Assembly (NCBI GenBank): GCA_965243285.1
Contig: OZ251537.1
Span: forward strand, 744,001-808,000
Direction of reading: 5' to 3'
DNA: 64,000 bases
From: JAHRAW01 sp965243285
GTDB taxonomy: Bacteria; Pseudomonadota; Gammaproteobacteria; Arenicellales; Poriferihabitantaceae
Part shown: piece by piece, positions 42,621 to 51,425 of the stretch
Numbering within the stretch: the first letter of the stretch is position 1
Layout: the number at the start of each line of letters is the position of its first letter
Translations under genes and position numbers: made by a program
The notes under the pieces: model-generated
The model's database searches: none
Told to the model about the DNA's origin: nothing
Seen by the model: the letters and a program-made list of their open reading frames with translations, nothing else

Positions 42621-44534
42621 ATGACAAAAAATATCTTGCTTTGGACGGTGCTCGCCATGGCGCTGGTGCTAGTTTTCAACAACTTCACCGGTTCCCGCGG
42701 CGGCTCGCGAAACGAGATCGATTACTCCACCTTTTTGACCCATGTGCAACAGGGCAATGTCGCGCAGGTGGAAATAGACGAAACCTCGATTCGCGGCGCC
42801 ACCCACAGCGGCGAGCTGTTCATCACCTACGCCCCCAACGACCCGAAACTGGTGGACGACCTATTCACCAACGGCGTGAAAATCACCGCCAAAAAGGAAG
42901 AGGAGACTTCTTTGCTGGTGCATCTACTGATCAGCTCATTCCCGATTCTGCTGCTGGTCGGGGTGTGGATTTTCTTTATGCGGCAGATGCAAGGCGGCGG
43001 CCGTGGCGGCGCCTTTAGTTTCGGCAAAAGCAAGGCGCGCATGCTCACGGAAGACAAAAACCACATCACTTTCGATGATGTCGCCGGCGTGGACGAAGCC
43101 AAAGAAGAGGTCGGCGAATTGGTCGAATTTTTGAGCGAGCCGGCGCGTTTCCAAAAACTCGGCGGGCGCATTCCGCGCGGCGTGTTGATGACCGGCAGCC
43201 CCGGCACCGGCAAAACCTTGCTGGCCAAAGCCATCGCCGGCGAAGCCAAGGTGCCGTTTTTCATCATTTCCGGGTCGGATTTCGTCGAAATGTTCGTCGG
43301 CGTCGGCGCTTCGCGGGTGCGCGATATGTTCGAGCAGGCGAAAAAAACCGCGCCGTGCATCATTTTCATCGACGAAATAGACGCCGTCGGCCGCCAGCGC
43401 GGCGCTGGCTTAGGCGGCGGTCACGACGAGCGCGAGCAAACCTTAAACCAACTATTGGTGGAGATGGACGGCTTCGATGCCAGCGAGGGCGTCATCGTCA
43501 TCGCCGCCACCAATCGCCCCGATGTGTTGGATCCGGCGCTGTTGCGGCCCGGGCGCTTCGATCGCCAAGTGCATGTGCCGCTGCCGGATATTCGCGGTCG
43601 CGAGGCGATTCTCAAAGTACACATGCGCAAAGTGCCGCTGGATCGCGACATCGACCCGGCGGTGATAGCGCGCGGCACGCCGGGCTTTTCCGGCGCCGAT
43701 TTGGCGAATTTAATCAACGAGGCGGCGCTGTTCGCGGCCCGCCAGGGGCGTAAATTGGTCGCCATGGCGCAATTCGAAAAGGCCAAGGACAAGGTGTTGA
43801 TGGGGGTCGAACGGCGCTCCATCGTCATGTCCGAGGACGAGCGCAAAAACACCGCCTATCACGAATCCGGGCACACTGTGGTGGCCAAAGCGCTGCAGGA
43901 ATACACCGACCCGGTGCATAAGGTGACCATCATCCCGCGCGGCCGCGCCTTGGGGGTCACCATGCAATTGCCCACCGAAGACCGCTACAGCCACAACCGC
44001 AATTATTTGCTGGCGCGCATCGCGGTGCTGATGGGCGGGCGCATCGCCGAGGAGATTTTTATGGACCAAATGACCACCGGCGCCGCCAACGACTTCGAGC
44101 AAGCCACCGAAATGGCGCAGAATATGGTGTCGCGATGGGGCATGAGCGATGCCATGGGGCCGCGCGTGTACGGCGAAAATACCAGCGAGGTGTTTTTGGG
44201 CCGCGAGATGGCCTCGCATCGCAATTTAAGCCCGGCCACCGCGGAAAAAGTGGAGATGGAAATCTCGCGCATCGTCAAGGAGCAATACGCGCGGGCGCGG
44301 CAAATCCTCGAAGATAATCGCGCCACAATCGAGGTGATGGCGGCCGCCTTGCTGGAATGGGAAACCTTGGACGCCGGGCAGGTAGATGAAATCATGCGCG
44401 GTGACAAACCGTCGCCGCCGAAGGCCGCTTCCGAGGGCCGCAAAAGCGGCCCGAAAACCCGCGCCCGGCGCAAAAAACCGAAAAAACCATCGTTGGACGC
44501 CGACCTCGATTTAAATCCGTCCGCGCCGGCGTAG
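42621..44534 (+). CDS. ftsH: ATP-dependent zinc metalloprotease FtsH
   Basis: Membrane AAA+ protease for membrane-protein quality control and lipid A regulation. 637 aa. N-terminal helix (NILLWTVLAMALVLVFNNF), a small periplasmic domain, and a second helix (LLISSFPILLLVGVWIFFMR). Walker A is GSPGTGKT at 192-199 (Ser where most have Pro). SRH region, and the zinc site HESGH at 414-418. The C-terminal tail is Lys/Arg-rich. Starting at ATG 42621 gives the standard membrane N-terminus; the frame opens at 42555 inside rlmE. Confidence 0.97.
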   Translation: MTKNILLWTVLAMALVLVFNNFTGSRGGSRNEIDYSTFLTHVQQGNVAQVEIDETSIRGATHSGELFITYAPNDPKLVDDLFTNGVKITAKKEEETSLLVHLLISSFPILLLVGVWIFFMRQMQGGGRGGAFSFGKSKARMLTEDKNHITFDDVAGVDEAKEEVGELVEFLSEPARFQKLGGRIPRGVLMTGSPGTGKTLLAKAIAGEAKVPFFIISGSDFVEMFVGVGASRVRDMFEQAKKTAPCIIFIDEIDAVGRQRGAGLGGGHDEREQTLNQLLVEMDGFDASEGVIVIAATNRPDVLDPALLRPGRFDRQVHVPLPDIRGREAILKVHMRKVPLDRDIDPAVIARGTPGFSGADLANLINEAALFAARQGRKLVAMAQFEKAKDKVLMGVERRSIVMSEDERKNTAYHESGHTVVAKALQEYTDPVHKVTIIPRGRALGVTMQLPTEDRYSHNRNYLLARIAVLMGGRIAEEIFMDQMTTGAANDFEQATEMAQNMVSRWGMSDAMGPRVYGENTSEVFLGREMASHRNLSPATAEKVEMEISRIVKEQYARARQILEDNRATIEVMAAALLEWETLDAGQVDEIMRGDKPSPPKAASEGRKSGPKTRARRKKPKKPSLDADLDLNPSAPA

Positions 44535-44690
44535 ATTTGACCGCCGGCGTACGGTCGGCGGCGAATTCGCCTCTCGATTCGCGTCGCTTCGATTGGCCGG
44601 TCGATTTACCTCGATTCACCGGTCGATTTACCTCGATTCACCTCGATTCCACCCACCCCGCCCCGTCCACCCCGCCCCGTCCACCCCGCC
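44535..44690. other. Low-complexity spacer where folP normally sits
   Basis: GATTCACCTC and CCGCCCCGTCCACC units in tandem (44625-44690). Many gammaproteobacteria have folP between ftsH and glmM; none is here and no remnant is visible. Confidence 0.6.
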
Positions 44691-46049
44691 GTGTCGCCCT
44701 CCCTTTTCGGCACCGACGGCGTGCGCGGTCGCGTCGGCGAAGAGCCCATCACGCCGCAGACGGTGATGAAGCTCGGCTGGGCCGCCGGCCAGGTATTCGC
44801 CACCGCCGGGGCCGGCGACAAAGTCCTCATCGGCAAAGATACCCGCGTATCCGGATATTTGTTAGAGGCGGCGTTGGAGGCCGGTTTCTCCGCCGCCGGC
44901 GTGCATGTGTGCTTTTTAGGCCCGCTGCCCACGCCCGGCATCGCTTATCTCACGCGCACCGCGCGCGCCTGCGCCGGGGTGGTCATCAGCGCCTCGCACA
45001 ACCCGTATTTCGATAACGGCATCAAGATTTTTTCCGCCGCCGGCATGAAATTGAGCGCCGAAGTGGCCGCTCAAATCGACGCCAAGATGGCGCAGCCGAT
45101 GACTTGCGTCGATTCCAGATTACTCGGCAAGGCCGAGCGTCTCAAAGACGCGCAAGGTCGATATATCGAATTCTGCAAGGCCACCTTGCCGTCCACGCGC
45201 AGCCTGGCCGGGCTTAAAGTCGTCATCGACTGCGCCCATGGCGCCGCGTACGAAGTCGCGCCGAGCGTATTTTCGGAAATGGGCGCCGAGGTCATCGCCA
45301 TCGGCAATCAGCCGGACGGCTTCAACATCAACCAAGCATGCGGCTCGACTTGCCTAGAACCCCTGGCGGCGGCGGTGACCGAACACGGCGCCGACCTCGG
45401 CCTCGCCTTAGACGGCGACGCCGACCGCGTGCTGCTGGTGGATGCCCGCGGCCAGGCCGTGGACGGCGACCAAATCTTGTACGCGTTAGCCATGCGGCGG
45501 CGGCGGCACGGCGCCCTTGGCGGCGGCGTGGTGGGCACCATCATGAGCAATTTGGGGCTGGAATTGGCCTTCGCGGCGCAGGATATTCCCTTCGCGCGCG
45601 CCGCCGTGGGCGACCGACATGTACATGAGGCGCTGCTCGGGCGCGGCTGGCGGCTCGGCGGCGAACCTTCCGGGCACATCATCTGCGCCGACAAAAGCAC
45701 CGCCGGCGACGGCATCATCGCCGCCTTAGAAGCGCTGGCCGCGGTGCTCGAAAGCGGCCGCCCGCTGCATGAATTGGTGGCCGATTTACGCATCTACCCG
45801 CAACGCGTGCGCAATGTGCCGGTGGCTGGCGGTGCCGGTGGCGGTGAAAAAATTGTCGCGCAGGCCGGCGTGGTCGCCGCCGTCAAACAAGCACAAGCCG
45901 AACTCGACGCCACCGGCCGCGTGGTGCTACGCGCTTCGGGCACTGAACCGGTGGTGCGGGTGATGGTCGAGGGCGAAAAGGAATCGCAGGTGGATGACTT
46001 GACTCGGCAACTCGCGGCCGTGGTGGAGACGGCGGCGGCCGGAAGATAG
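44691..46049 (+). CDS. glmM: Phosphoglucosamine mutase
   Basis: Interconverts glucosamine-6-phosphate and glucosamine-1-phosphate for UDP-GlcNAc, peptidoglycan and LPS. 452 aa. N-terminal FGTDGVRGRVGEEP; phosphoserine loop VVISASHNPYFDNGIK with Ser102; metal-binding DGDADR; sugar-binding GGEPSGHI; phosphate-binding RASGTEPVVRVMVEG. The start is GTG 44691, the only one just before FGTDG, with no good RBS because simple repeats precede it. Confidence 0.95.
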   Translation: MSPSLFGTDGVRGRVGEEPITPQTVMKLGWAAGQVFATAGAGDKVLIGKDTRVSGYLLEAALEAGFSAAGVHVCFLGPLPTPGIAYLTRTARACAGVVISASHNPYFDNGIKIFSAAGMKLSAEVAAQIDAKMAQPMTCVDSRLLGKAERLKDAQGRYIEFCKATLPSTRSLAGLKVVIDCAHGAAYEVAPSVFSEMGAEVIAIGNQPDGFNINQACGSTCLEPLAAAVTEHGADLGLALDGDADRVLLVDARGQAVDGDQILYALAMRRRRHGALGGGVVGTIMSNLGLELAFAAQDIPFARAAVGDRHVHEALLGRGWRLGGEPSGHIICADKSTAGDGIIAALEALAAVLESGRPLHELVADLRIYPQRVRNVPVAGGAGGGEKIVAQAGVVAAVKQAQAELDATGRVVLRASGTEPVVRVMVEGEKESQVDDLTRQLAAVVETAAAGR

Positions 46050-46293
46050 TGGCGCGTCCATCAGCCGCGTAATCGGTCGGCTGGTTGGTTGGGCCCCTGG
46101 CTTGGGCGGATTTTGGGCGGATGGCGACCGGTCAATGGTCGCAAACGGCGGGGCGATATTAAGGCGTGGGGGCATCCATGTAACATCCGGCTTAGAATTC
46201 AGCCGCTCCAGCGCCTGAAACGGCCTTAAAAAATCATTAAACCAGCATTAAACCGGCCACACATTAAACCAGCCCTAGCGCCGGCCGCCGAAC
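46050..46293. other. Intergenic region, no gene seen
   Basis: Between glmM and the tRNA. Has a short ATTAAACCAGC/ATTAAACCGGC/ATTAAACCAGC tandem (46236-46275). tpiA and secG, usual neighbours here, are absent. Confidence 0.4.
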
Positions 46294-46380
46294 TGGTACC
46301 GAGGGTCGGACTCGAACCGACACTGGGTTGCCCCAACCAGATTTTGAATCTGGCGCGTCTACCAATTTCGCCACCCCGGC
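46294..46380 (-). tRNA. tRNA-Leu (anticodon CAA)
   Basis: 87-nt class II tRNA: acceptor GCCGGGG with CCTCGGT, D-arm TGGCGAAATTGGTAGACGC, anticodon stem CCAGA/TCTGG with loop TTCAAAA (CAA), long variable arm TTGGGGCAACCCA, T-arm GTCGGTTCGAGTCCGAC, encoded ACCA. Reads UUG. Confidence 0.96.
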
Positions 46381-46562
46381 ACAGCGCGCATAAGATAAAC
46401 ATTTTTACCGCCGGATGCAACCGACCGGCTTGGCCGCATGGTGGATTACCAGGCTGCCGGCGGCGCTGGAAGGACCGTTAGGGACAAAATTCGCCATGAC
46501 CGCACTAGCCATCGAATCGCGCATGCGCGCCATCCGCCGATTTTTGGCTCACTAACATCGAC

Positions 46563-47669
46563 ATGGACACGGCTCGCTTCGACTACGCGCTGCCGGCGGA
46601 TTTAATCGCGCAGTTTCCGGCGCCGCAGCGCACCGCCAGCCGCTTGGTGGTGGTGCCGGCCGGGGCCGGCGATGACGCGACCGATTTCGCGCACCTTCGT
46701 TTCGCCGAGCTCGGCCGCTTGCTGCACCCCGGCGACCTCTTGGTGGGCAACGACACCCGCGTGCTGCCGGCGCGAGTGCGGGCGCGAAAACCCAGCGGCG
46801 GCGGGGTCGAAATTATGCTCGAACGCCTGGCCGGCGACGGCACGGCGGTGGTGCAGCTGCGCGCCAACAAGCCGATTCGTCCGCCGCAAATTTTACTGGT
46901 CGGGGCGTACAAACTGCTGGCGACGGCGCGCCGCGACAATTTTTTCGTGCTCGAATGCGCTACCGGCGACGCCACGATGCTGTTTCACGCCCACGGCGAC
47001 ACGCCCTTGCCGCCGTATATCGCGCGCGCCGCCACCGCGGCCGATAGCGCGCGCTACCAAACCGTGTATTCGCGCGCCGACGGCGCGGTGGCGGCGCCCA
47101 CCGCCGGGCTGCATTTTGACCACGCGCTACTGGCTGAATTAGCCGCCGCCGGCATCCACTGGGCGACGGTGACTTTGCATATCGGCGCCGGCACCTTTTC
47201 GCCGGTGCGCGCCACCGACGCCCGCGAGCATCGCATGCACCGCGAGTGGGTGCGGGTCGATGCGCGCACTTGCGACCAAATCACGCAAACCCGGCGTCGC
47301 GGCGGGCGCGTCGTCGCGGTGGGCACCACCGTGGTGCGCGCCCTCGAAAGCGCCGCCCAAGCGAGCCGCCAAACCGGCCCGGCAACCGAGCCCATCGACC
47401 CACTCGCGCCATTTTGCGGCGACACCGACTTATTCATCCTGCCCGGGCACCGCTTCCGCGCCGTGGATGCCCTCATCACCAATTTTCACTTGCCGCGCTC
47501 GACCTTATTGATGATGGTGTGCGCCTTCGCTGGGCATGAAAAAATCATGCGCGCTTATCGCAGCGCCGTGGCGCGTGGCATGCGTTTTTATAGTTATGGC
47601 GACGCGATGTTTATCGAACGCAGCGCTGCATCGGCTAAGCAAATTCGCGCTGAAATCGAGCGCGATTGA
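46563..47669 (+). CDS. queA: S-adenosylmethionine:tRNA ribosyltransferase-isomerase QueA
   Basis: Makes epoxyqueuosine from preQ1 in tRNA. 368 aa. Family blocks: FDYALPADLIAQFPAPQRTASRL, LLVGNDTRVLPARV, GAVAAPTAGLHFD, LHIGAGTFSPVR, HRMHREW, DALITNFHLPRSTLLMMVCAFAG and YRFYSYGDAM-like RFYSYGDAMFIE. The product acts on tRNAs modified by Tgt, encoded next. Its last 86 bases are copied in a diverged duplicate downstream. Confidence 0.96.
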   Translation: MDTARFDYALPADLIAQFPAPQRTASRLVVVPAGAGDDATDFAHLRFAELGRLLHPGDLLVGNDTRVLPARVRARKPSGGGVEIMLERLAGDGTAVVQLRANKPIRPPQILLVGAYKLLATARRDNFFVLECATGDATMLFHAHGDTPLPPYIARAATAADSARYQTVYSRADGAVAAPTAGLHFDHALLAELAAAGIHWATVTLHIGAGTFSPVRATDAREHRMHREWVRVDARTCDQITQTRRRGGRVVAVGTTVVRALESAAQASRQTGPATEPIDPLAPFCGDTDLFILPGHRFRAVDALITNFHLPRSTLLMMVCAFAGHEKIMRAYRSAVARGMRFYSYGDAMFIERSAASAKQIRAEIERD

Positions 47670-47880
47670 ACGACATTAACCAGGCGCAATTCGAACTTCA
47701 CCACTCGCGGACTCGCCCGAACACGGCCTGCGTTTTTATGGTTATGGCGACGCGATGTTTGTCGAACGCAGCGCCGATTCGGCGACCCAAATTCGTGCTG
47801 AAATCGGCCGCGATGTGAACGAAATTGCGCGAAATTAATCGACTGAAACCATGCAATTCGACCTCCACCACACTCGCGGT
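47582..47880 (+). repeat. Diverged tandem duplication of the queA-tgt junction
   Basis: Two units offset by 148 bp. Unit 1 (47582-47729) holds the real queA end followed by a truncated echo of the tgt start (QFELHHSR). Unit 2 (47730 on) holds an echo of the queA end (RFYGYGDAMFVERSADSA ... stop) followed by the real tgt start (MQFDLHHTRGHAR). So each copy keeps one intact gene end. Confidence 0.85.
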
Positions 47881-49053
47881 CACGCCCGACGCGGACAACT
47901 GCGCTTTGCGCGCGGCGTAGTGGATACCCCGGCCTTCATGCCGGTAGGCACCAGCGGCGCGGTTAAATCATTGAGCCCGCAAGAGGTCGCGGCCAGCGGC
48001 GCGCAGATGATCCTCGGCAACACCTTTCACTTAATGTTGCGGCCCGGCATCGAGGTGGTCGAAAAACACGGCACCTTGCACGATTTTATCGGCTGGCCGG
48101 GCCCCATTTTGACCGATTCCGGCGGTTTTCAGGTATGGAGCCTGGCCAAATTGCGCCGCCTGAGCGAAGCCGGGGTAACCTTTCGCTCGCCCTTCGATGG
48201 CCGCGAAGTATTTCTCGGCCCCGAGGAATCCATGGCGGTGCAAGGCGCGCTCGGCTCCGATATCGTCATGGCGTTTGACGAATGCACGGCCTACCCAGCG
48301 ACGCCCGACGAGGCGCGCAAATCCATGCAATTATCCCAGCGCTGGGCGCAGCGCTGTCGCCACAGCCACGCCGGGCGCGGCGCCTTATTCGGCATCGTGC
48401 AAGGCGGCATGCACACCGACTTGCGGCTGGAATCGCTGCAGGGCTTGGTAGATATCGGCTTCGACGGCTACGCCATAGGCGGCCTGTCGGTGGGCGAGCC
48501 GAAAGCGGACATGCGCCGCGTGCTGGGCTCCGTGGCGCACCACATGCCGGCCAGCCGACCGCGCTATCTCATGGGCGTCGGCACGCCGCAAGATTTAGTA
48601 CACGGCGTCGCCGCCGGCATCGATATGTTCGATTGCGTGCTGCCCACCCGCAACGCCCGCAACGGCTGGCTGTATGTTCGCCACGGCGCCGATAATAGCC
48701 GCGACCGGGGCGATGGCGACATCCGCGGCAATGGCGAATCCAGCAGCAGCGGTGGCGGCGACAACACCAGCGCCGCTGCGCCCGCAGGCGAGGGCATCAT
48801 CAAAATCCGCCACGCCGTCCATCGCGCCGACACCGCCCCGCCAGACCCCACTTGCGCCTGCCACACCTGCCAACATTTCTCGCGCGCTTACCTGCGCCAC
48901 CTACACCAAACCCATGAAATTCTCGGCGCCCGCTTATGCTCGCTGCATAATGTGCATTATTTCCAAGATTTGATGCGGCGCATCCGCCAAGCGTTGGAAG
49001 AAGATACTTTCGCCGCCCTCGCGGCTGAATTTGGGGTGGATTTTGCGGGGTGA
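47851..49053 (+). CDS. tgt: tRNA-guanine transglycosylase
   Basis: Exchanges guanine-34 for preQ1 in Tyr, His, Asn and Asp tRNAs. 400 aa. MPVGTSGAVKSLSP, the catalytic Asp region LTDSGGFQVWSL, DVVMAFDE-like DIVMAFDECTAYP, GIVQGGMHTDLR, YAIGGLSVGEP, second Asp in MFDCVLPTRNARNG, and zinc ligands CACHTCQHFSRAYLRHL with His in SLHNVHYF. Residues about 278-314 are a Gly/Ser/Asp/Asn-rich insertion after RNARNGWLYVRHG, where E. coli goes almost straight into VKIRN. yajC-secDF, normally next, are missing. Confidence 0.95.
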   Translation: MQFDLHHTRGHARRGQLRFARGVVDTPAFMPVGTSGAVKSLSPQEVAASGAQMILGNTFHLMLRPGIEVVEKHGTLHDFIGWPGPILTDSGGFQVWSLAKLRRLSEAGVTFRSPFDGREVFLGPEESMAVQGALGSDIVMAFDECTAYPATPDEARKSMQLSQRWAQRCRHSHAGRGALFGIVQGGMHTDLRLESLQGLVDIGFDGYAIGGLSVGEPKADMRRVLGSVAHHMPASRPRYLMGVGTPQDLVHGVAAGIDMFDCVLPTRNARNGWLYVRHGADNSRDRGDGDIRGNGESSSSGGGDNTSAAAPAGEGIIKIRHAVHRADTAPPDPTCACHTCQHFSRAYLRHLHQTHEILGARLCSLHNVHYFQDLMRRIRQALEEDTFAALAAEFGVDFAG

Positions 49054-49279
49054 ATCACCGCCGCCCGCCATGGTTCGCCCGGCGCGCAACATCATCAATA
49101 CAAATAATAGCGAATCGCGGTTTCGCCAACTTCCTTTTCATCAGCCATAAAATCAACGCTTATTCATTAATTAAATAAATCTGAATGCGTGCCAGTGTAA
49201 GACAATCGTAGTGTCTTACCGCTATCTTTAATTTGGGAATTATATACTTAGTTGACCCAAGCCTTATTTCACGCCGATT

Positions 49280-49606
49280 TCATAGCGTTGCGTGAAGGTT
49301 GCTTAGGTTAGGGTTTTTATGGAGTTTTGGAGTAATGCAAGCGGTTTTTTTATTGTTGGGGTCTACAACCATATAATTCCCTTTAATTTGGTAGAGCAAT
49401 AGCCAATCAGGTTTAACATGGAGTTCTCGGTATCCAATCCAATTACCTTTCAGCGCATGATCTTGTAATGCAGCGGGCAGAATTTCTCCGCGGACGAGTT
49501 TTGCGATAACGACATTGAGTTCATTAATATCCCACCCTCTAAGTTTTGCCCTATTCACATCTTTCTTATACCTACCCGATAAAGATAGTTCTAACCTGAG
49601 AGTCAT
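49280..49606 (-). CDS. YafQ/RelE-type mRNA interferase toxin
   Basis: 108-aa toxin of the RelE superfamily, YafQ branch: SGRYKKDVNRAKLRGWDINELN ..., LPAALQDHALKGNWIGYRELHVKPDWLLLYQI resembles YafQ (YKDHPLQGSWKGYRDAHVEPDWILIY), including its conserved His and Asp. YafQ cleaves mRNA on ribosomes. The end differs: after about residue 76 the usual RTGTHxxLF is replaced by DPNNKKTACITPK, so the C-terminal catalytic His/Phe is not evident and the toxin may be frameshifted or attenuated. Its start overlaps the antitoxin stop (ATGA). Confidence 0.8.
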   Translation of the reverse strand: MTLRLELSLSGRYKKDVNRAKLRGWDINELNVVIAKLVRGEILPAALQDHALKGNWIGYRELHVKPDWLLLYQIKGNYMVVDPNNKKTACITPKLHKNPNLSNLHATL

Positions 49607-49842
49607 CCATGATGTTTTAAGTATTCCTCTAAACTGGAATAGTTTGTTATTCCAAGGCCGGACTCCTCATCATGCTTATCTTTTAGAGTTTTAGCATTAG
49701 GAGCCCGGCCGGGGGGCCAGCCATTAGCGTCCAACTTTCCAGCGTCTACTTTTCCAGCGTCCACTTCTTCCAGTCGGCTGGCATGTCTCGCAACGAGGCT
49801 TTCTCGGTTATTACCATGGTCTCTTTTTGGATGCATTTTCAT
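49603..49842 (-). CDS. Putative antitoxin of the YafQ-type pair
   Basis: 79-aa, hydrophilic protein directly upstream of and overlapping the toxin by 4 bases, the standard antitoxin position. It does not look like DinJ/RelB: no clear ribbon-helix-helix is visible. It has an internal repeat VDAGKVDAGKLDAN (from a CCAGCGTC tandem) and a C-terminus GITNYSSLEEYLKHHG that could be the toxin-binding helix. The call rests on position; sequence support is weak. Confidence 0.55.
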   Translation of the reverse strand: MKMHPKRDHGNNRESLVARHASRLEEVDAGKVDAGKLDANGWPPGRAPNAKTLKDKHDEESGLGITNYSSLEEYLKHHG

Positions 49843-50043
49843 CGCACTATCCTCAATAAATCATTGATGCATCGCCTAGCATACCACCATGCCAATGGCG
49901 CGCAATCATGCGCTTACGCCACCCATTATTGTCACTTAAAAATTGTGTATATTTCGCTACTGTCGCCGCCGATGATGAGTCATTAGATTACCCTTGCAGC
50001 GGCGACCAAAACCCACTCTTTAATCTTACTTATGGAGCCGACC

Positions 50044-51306
50044 ATGCCCACCTACCCCGCATTACAGCAGCAAGATCCCGACATTTATGCCGCCGTTATC
50101 GGCGAGATGCAGCGCCAGGTCGAGGGCGTGGAATTGATACCGTCGGAGAACTACATCTCCACCGCAGTGATGGAGACCATGGCGACGGTTTTCAATAACA
50201 AATATTCGGAAGGGTATCCGGGGCGGCGCTATTACGGCGGCCAAACTTACACCGACCAAATCGAAGGCCTCGCCATCGAGCGCGCTTGCCAGTTGTTCGA
50301 GGCCGGGCATGCCAATGTGCAGCCGCATGCCGGGGCGCCGGCCAATGTGGCCACCTATTTTGCCCTGCTGCAACCCGGCGACACCGTATTGGGCATGGAT
50401 TTGAGCCACGGCGGCCACCTCACGCACGGCCATCCGGTCACTTATCTGACCAAAATATTCAATTTCGTGCGCTACAAAATGAAGGATGTGGACACCGGCG
50501 AAATCGATTATGACGAGATGCGCGCCGTGGCGTTGCGTGAAAAACCGCAGATGATTTTGGCCGGGTTTTCGGCCTATCCGCGCGAGTTGGATTACGCCAA
50601 AATGAAAGCCATCGCCGATGAAGTCGGCGCTTATGCGGTGGCCGATATGGCGCATATCGCCGGCTTGATCGCCGGGCGGGCGGTGCGCAGCCCATTCGCC
50701 GATGGCTTCGATGTCATCGTGAGCACCACCCATAAATCCTTGCGCGGGCCGCGTGGCGGGTTGATTTTATGTCGCCAGGCGGCGTTAGGTAAAAAAATCG
50801 ATAAGGCGGTGTTCCCCGGCTTTCAGGGCGGGCCGATCATGCAAATGGTGGCCGCCAAAGCGGTGGCATTTCGTGAGGCACAGCGCCCGGAATTCGCCGA
50901 CTACGCCGACCAAATCATCGCCAACGCCAAACGCATGGCGGCGCGCTTTATGGCCAGCGGCGCCCGCCTCATCACCGGCGGCACCGACAATCATTTGCTG
51001 TTGCTCGACTGCGTGCAATCGTGGAATCTCACCGGCCAGCAAACGGAAGATTTATTCGACCGCATCGGCATCACCTTGAATAAAAATGTCATCGCCGACG
51101 ACCCGCGCAAACCCATGGACCCCTCCGGCATCCGCCTCGGCACGCCGGCGGTCACCTCGCGCGGCATGCAAGAAGCGGAGATGGAGCAACTGACCGCGTT
51201 CATGCTGTCGGCAGTCGCGGCGCGCGATGATGAGGCCGCGCTAGCGCAATTGCACCGCGAAGTGCAGGCCTTCTGCAAGCGGTATCCGGTGCCGGGAATC
51301 GAGTGA
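50044..51306 (+). CDS. glyA: Serine hydroxymethyltransferase
   Basis: Cytosolic PLP enzyme that converts serine and tetrahydrofolate to glycine and methylene-THF. 420 aa from ATG 50044, with TGGAG upstream (another in-frame ATG is at 50032). Blocks: ELIPSENYIS, NKYSEGYPGRRYYGG, QPHAGAPANVA, MDLSHGGHLTHG, and the PLP lysine Lys231 in VSTTHKSLRGPRGG. Nothing abnormal. Stands alone between the toxin-antitoxin pair and ogt. Confidence 0.96.
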   Translation: MPTYPALQQQDPDIYAAVIGEMQRQVEGVELIPSENYISTAVMETMATVFNNKYSEGYPGRRYYGGQTYTDQIEGLAIERACQLFEAGHANVQPHAGAPANVATYFALLQPGDTVLGMDLSHGGHLTHGHPVTYLTKIFNFVRYKMKDVDTGEIDYDEMRAVALREKPQMILAGFSAYPRELDYAKMKAIADEVGAYAVADMAHIAGLIAGRAVRSPFADGFDVIVSTTHKSLRGPRGGLILCRQAALGKKIDKAVFPGFQGGPIMQMVAAKAVAFREAQRPEFADYADQIIANAKRMAARFMASGARLITGGTDNHLLLLDCVQSWNLTGQQTEDLFDRIGITLNKNVIADDPRKPMDPSGIRLGTPAVTSRGMQEAEMEQLTAFMLSAVAARDDEAALAQLHREVQAFCKRYPVPGIE

Positions 51307-51425
51307 CGGCTGCGCGCAACCAGCGCTGCCAGGTGCGCCCGGCGGATTTATCGACTTAAACGCCGCCGCCTTATGATTCCTTATCGCCGACTCCGCCGCC
51401 ATAACAAAACCCGCCCGCCGCCGCC

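Noticed and set aside
46226..46420. 64-codon minus-strand frame across tRNA-Leu
   Set aside because: It is a translation of the tRNA itself (GGEIGRRARFKIW), a well-known false ORF.
47698..47898. Minus-strand 66-codon frame between queA and tgt
   Set aside because: Antisense shadow of the duplicated queA/tgt junction; no RBS or homology.
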